Assembly: GCA_005765155.1 (NCBI GenBank)
Contig: VCCP01000006.1
Location: forward strand, 2,430,501 to 2,494,500
Length of the DNA: 64,000 bases
From: Zelopaecilomyces penicillatus
Taxonomy: Eukaryota > Ascomycota > Sordariomycetes > Hypocreales > Pseudodiploosporaceae
Direction of reading: 5' to 3'
The notes beneath the pieces are model-generated. The model was not told where the DNA came from, did not search any database, and saw only the letters and a program-made list of their open reading frames with translations. Positions within the stretch are counted from its first letter, which is position 1. Each line of letters begins with the position of its first letter. Of this stretch, positions 61,776 to 64,000 are shown one piece after another. Position numbers and translations under genes: made by a program.

Positions 61776-63042
61776 GTCTACGACAGAAGCCCGATCACTG
61801 TGCGTTCAGGGAAGAGACGAGAATTTATCAAGATGAAGGTATCCAGATGAGAAGCTTCATTCACTTGAATCTTTGCGGTCGCAGTCGTGACTTGCCCCAA
61901 GCCAAAGGCTCTTCTCTAACTCGCTGTAGGGTTAATTCGCTCCTGTCCTCAATTTTGTATCCGTCGCAGCTGTATAGTCTGCGGGATATAGAAGTGGGAG
62001 TAGTGTGGAGACCGTTTTTCACAGTTACTTGTGTGATAAGTAATTGACTGATCTGGCGCTTGATTTGGTCATCTCCAAACAACACGGCAACAGTTGCATA
62101 CGGTGCGAGTGCATCATCTGCACTTGGCCCCAGCGTTAACCAATCAAGTGAAATGATGAGACGAGAGGCGGCAAATCTTCGTATCTGCACGCTATCTTTT
62201 TAACTATCTAAATTCTGCACTAAGCAAAATGTAGTCAAAGAGATAGCCGCTAGTATATATTAAGCTTATGTAGTGAGCTTAACTGGACTAGAGTCAGAGC
62301 CTTATCTCGTTTATTCTTTTCGACTGCGCATGACAATCTGTTTCAATGCTCCTTCACCAAACAGTTCAATTAAGCTCTCCTGACCACCTTCTGTTCTGCA
62401 TTCTTGATTGCGCACAGCACGTGCTCTATCACGTATCCTACTACGTCAATGGAACAGAAAGCAACGAGACCTAGTGGTATTGAGGTGAGCTGAGACCTTT
62501 ATCGAGTCGCTCTGCTCTTGCGTTTGAGCTGCGCTGGAGAATCGCCCGCACAGATTTAAACCAAAGCTGCCCTCGGCGTAACATCACAGATTAATATCGG
62601 TGCCTCTGCACCCCCACACAGGTAGACTTGCCCGCTTCATCTGTCTGGCACCCTGAGCTATCTTGCACACTCTTTGTTGGCATCCAATTGTCGTCGTTCT
62701 GACTTGCAGCAGTCTGACTCTGACAGGTGCTGTGAGTTTCATACATGTCTGGCCCTGCCTTTCGCATCATCTGTTACTCTTTCTCCGCGTCTTAGACCTC
62801 TCCCTACCTTATGGCTTCCTATTTATAGCTTGGTTTACTGCTCTTACACTTGATGCTCTATCAGAGACTATTTCTTGTCGAAGGCAAGCTTTGATTGAGC
62901 TGTGCTCACCGGCTTGTACAGCTGGCGGTTGAGCACACTCTCTTCTATCGCTCGCTTCTTCTTTCTTTCCCCCTCTATTCAATTCACTTTCGCAGGTAGC
63001 AACTGTCGCTGTCGTTGCCGAACTGTCCCGTCGTTAACAGTC
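61776..63042. promoter_or_regulatory. Divergent promoter region between HOS2 and the ING gene
   Basis: About 1.27 kb shared by two chromatin genes transcribed away from each other. Pyrimidine-rich tracts precede the ING ATG (62938-62985), ending TTTCGCAG at 62995, which could be a leader-intron acceptor. No gene was seen in the region. Confidence 0.5.
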
Positions 63043-64000
63043 ATGCCCAGAGACGACCTCTCCATCGACTTTGTCAAGAGGATGCCTCAAGCTGAGCCGC
63101 TGGACCCGGGATTGATCCTTGATGATTGGATCAACCGCGTGCAAAATCTCCCTGAAGAGATTCGTTTTATTCAAGAGGAAATCTCAGACAAAGACCGTCA
63201 GTACACCGAATGCATTCGTACGATAGATGATCGGGACGGCAAGATCCAGAAATGGATTAAGACCAACGGTAGTCACGAGCCCAATCCCAAAGAGGAACTG
63301 CTACGCACGCAGATTCGCGATAGCTATGCCCGCGCCGATCAATTTTCACAGGATAAGATTGCTTTGACGCAAAAGCTGCAGCTCATAATGGACAAGCATC
63401 TACGCAGTCTTGATATTCAGATCAAGTTACTCTATGATCGCGCGGAACCAGGCTTCACTGACCCCGATGATGTCCCTTCGTTGCTTCGACCCAGTGCCGC
63501 CAACCACAGTGCCCCTTCAATACGTGCAATCAACCCTTCGCACGACATTGCTTCCACCACCTCACCAGCATCGCCTCGTAATACCGTGGCGGGATCTTCC
63601 AACCCAGCAATGGTTCGGCTGCCCAATCATCCTCAGATCCGACACACCCAAACCCAACAACCACACGGCCAACAGCACCACCAGCACGCATTGTCTGCTC
63701 CAGCCACACCTGCAGCAAGCATGATTCTCAATCGCCAGCGGGAGAGCTCTGTCGGCCCATCAACAAAACGTGGGCCACGGGCTAACCCGGGTCTGGGAAG
63801 CGTACCTGCGGCATCAAGCGGGCTTGCTAGGCATTCTTCACTAGGCCCTGGCACCCCCAAAGCTGCATCTGGACCTGGTACAAGTACTGGTGCTGGTGTT
63901 GCTAGGGCAGGCAGCGCTGGTCCTAGAGCTAGTTCCGTTAAGACTGCCGCAGGTGGATTCAGTGGCCGAAGAGGTACACCGACCGGAGCTGGTCGGAAAA
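63043..64000 (+). CDS. ING-family chromatin protein, partial at window end
   Basis: 319 codons are visible before the window ends. The N-terminal ING domain covers about residues 22-140: LILDDWINRVQNLPEEIRFI, then coiled-coil helices with QKWIKTNGSHEPNPKEELLR and QKLQLIMDKHLRSLDIQIK. This fold dimerises and docks histone acetyltransferase (NuA4/Yng2) or deacetylase (Rpd3L/Pho23) complexes. A long Ser/Pro/Gly/Ala-rich linker follows from about residue 150. The expected C-terminal PHD finger that reads H3K4 methylation lies beyond 64000. Start chosen: ATG at 63043 (MPRDDLSIDFVKRM), first in frame. Yng2-like and Pho23-like assignments cannot be separated without the PHD part. No stop or intron signal interrupts the visible part. 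Confidence 0.88.
   Translation, partial: MPRDDLSIDFVKRMPQAEPLDPGLILDDWINRVQNLPEEIRFIQEEISDKDRQYTECIRTIDDRDGKIQKWIKTNGSHEPNPKEELLRTQIRDSYARADQFSQDKIALTQKLQLIMDKHLRSLDIQIKLLYDRAEPGFTDPDDVPSLLRPSAANHSAPSIRAINPSHDIASTTSPASPRNTVAGSSNPAMVRLPNHPQIRHTQTQQPHGQQHHQHALSAPATPAASMILNRQRESSVGPSTKRGPRANPGLGSVPAASSGLARHSSLGPGTPKAASGPGTSTGAGVARAGSAGPRASSVKTAAGGFSGRRGTPTGAGRK

Overview
The window looks like a piece of a filamentous ascomycete nuclear genome, probably Pezizomycotina. The genes have short introns (55-111 bp) with GTAAGT/GTATGT donors. The gene set is fungal: a SUN-family wall protein, Hos2-type deacetylase, DGAT2, Apn1 and a combined Mad3/Bub1 checkpoint kinase. Base composition is sharply split: two gene islands of ordinary composition (about 24.2-36.9 kb and 56.95-64 kb) lie beside two extremely AT-rich blocks (1-24.2 kb and 36.9-56.95 kb). 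In the AT-rich blocks CpA and its complement TpG are almost absent while CpT/ApG and CpC/GpG survive, which is the footprint of repeat-induced point mutation (RIP). I cannot name the species.

Block 1 (1-24.2 kb) is a nest of LTR retrotransposons. A Gypsy-type element on the + strand (5' LTR 1032-1427; protease, RT, RNase H and integrase relics at about 4.8-8.6 kb; 3' LTR starting at 13495) carries a second copy of its LTR inside its 3' LTR. A full-length, less mutated Copia element on the - strand (13765-19996, 421-bp LTRs, target duplication GAACT) sits inside that second LTR. Degenerate Copia LTR pieces follow, ending in a well preserved solo LTR (23563-24015). A 34-35 bp tandem repeat crosses the AT-to-GC boundary.

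Island 1 (24.2-36.9 kb) holds four genes: the MadBub checkpoint kinase (+), Apn1/endonuclease IV (-), diacylglycerol acyltransferase (-) and a three-finger C2H2 regulator (-). Its right flank is rich in GGTACC/TAGGTA motifs.

Block 2 (36.9-56.95 kb) holds a Gypsy relic on +, a strongly mutated Copia relic on - with a fresh solo LTR inside it, a tandem 10-mer, a Gypsy relic on - and the 3' end of a + strand Copia with its LTR.

Island 2 (56.95-64 kb) holds a SUN-family secreted wall protein (+), a Hos2-type histone deacetylase (-) and, diverging from it, an ING-family chromatin protein (+) cut by the window end. The last two are both chromatin regulators sharing one 1.27-kb intergenic region. 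I found no clearly new biosystem. The most unusual signal is an array of five 16-bp hairpin modules with a 23-24 bp period and matched arm changes in the Copia-type LTRs.
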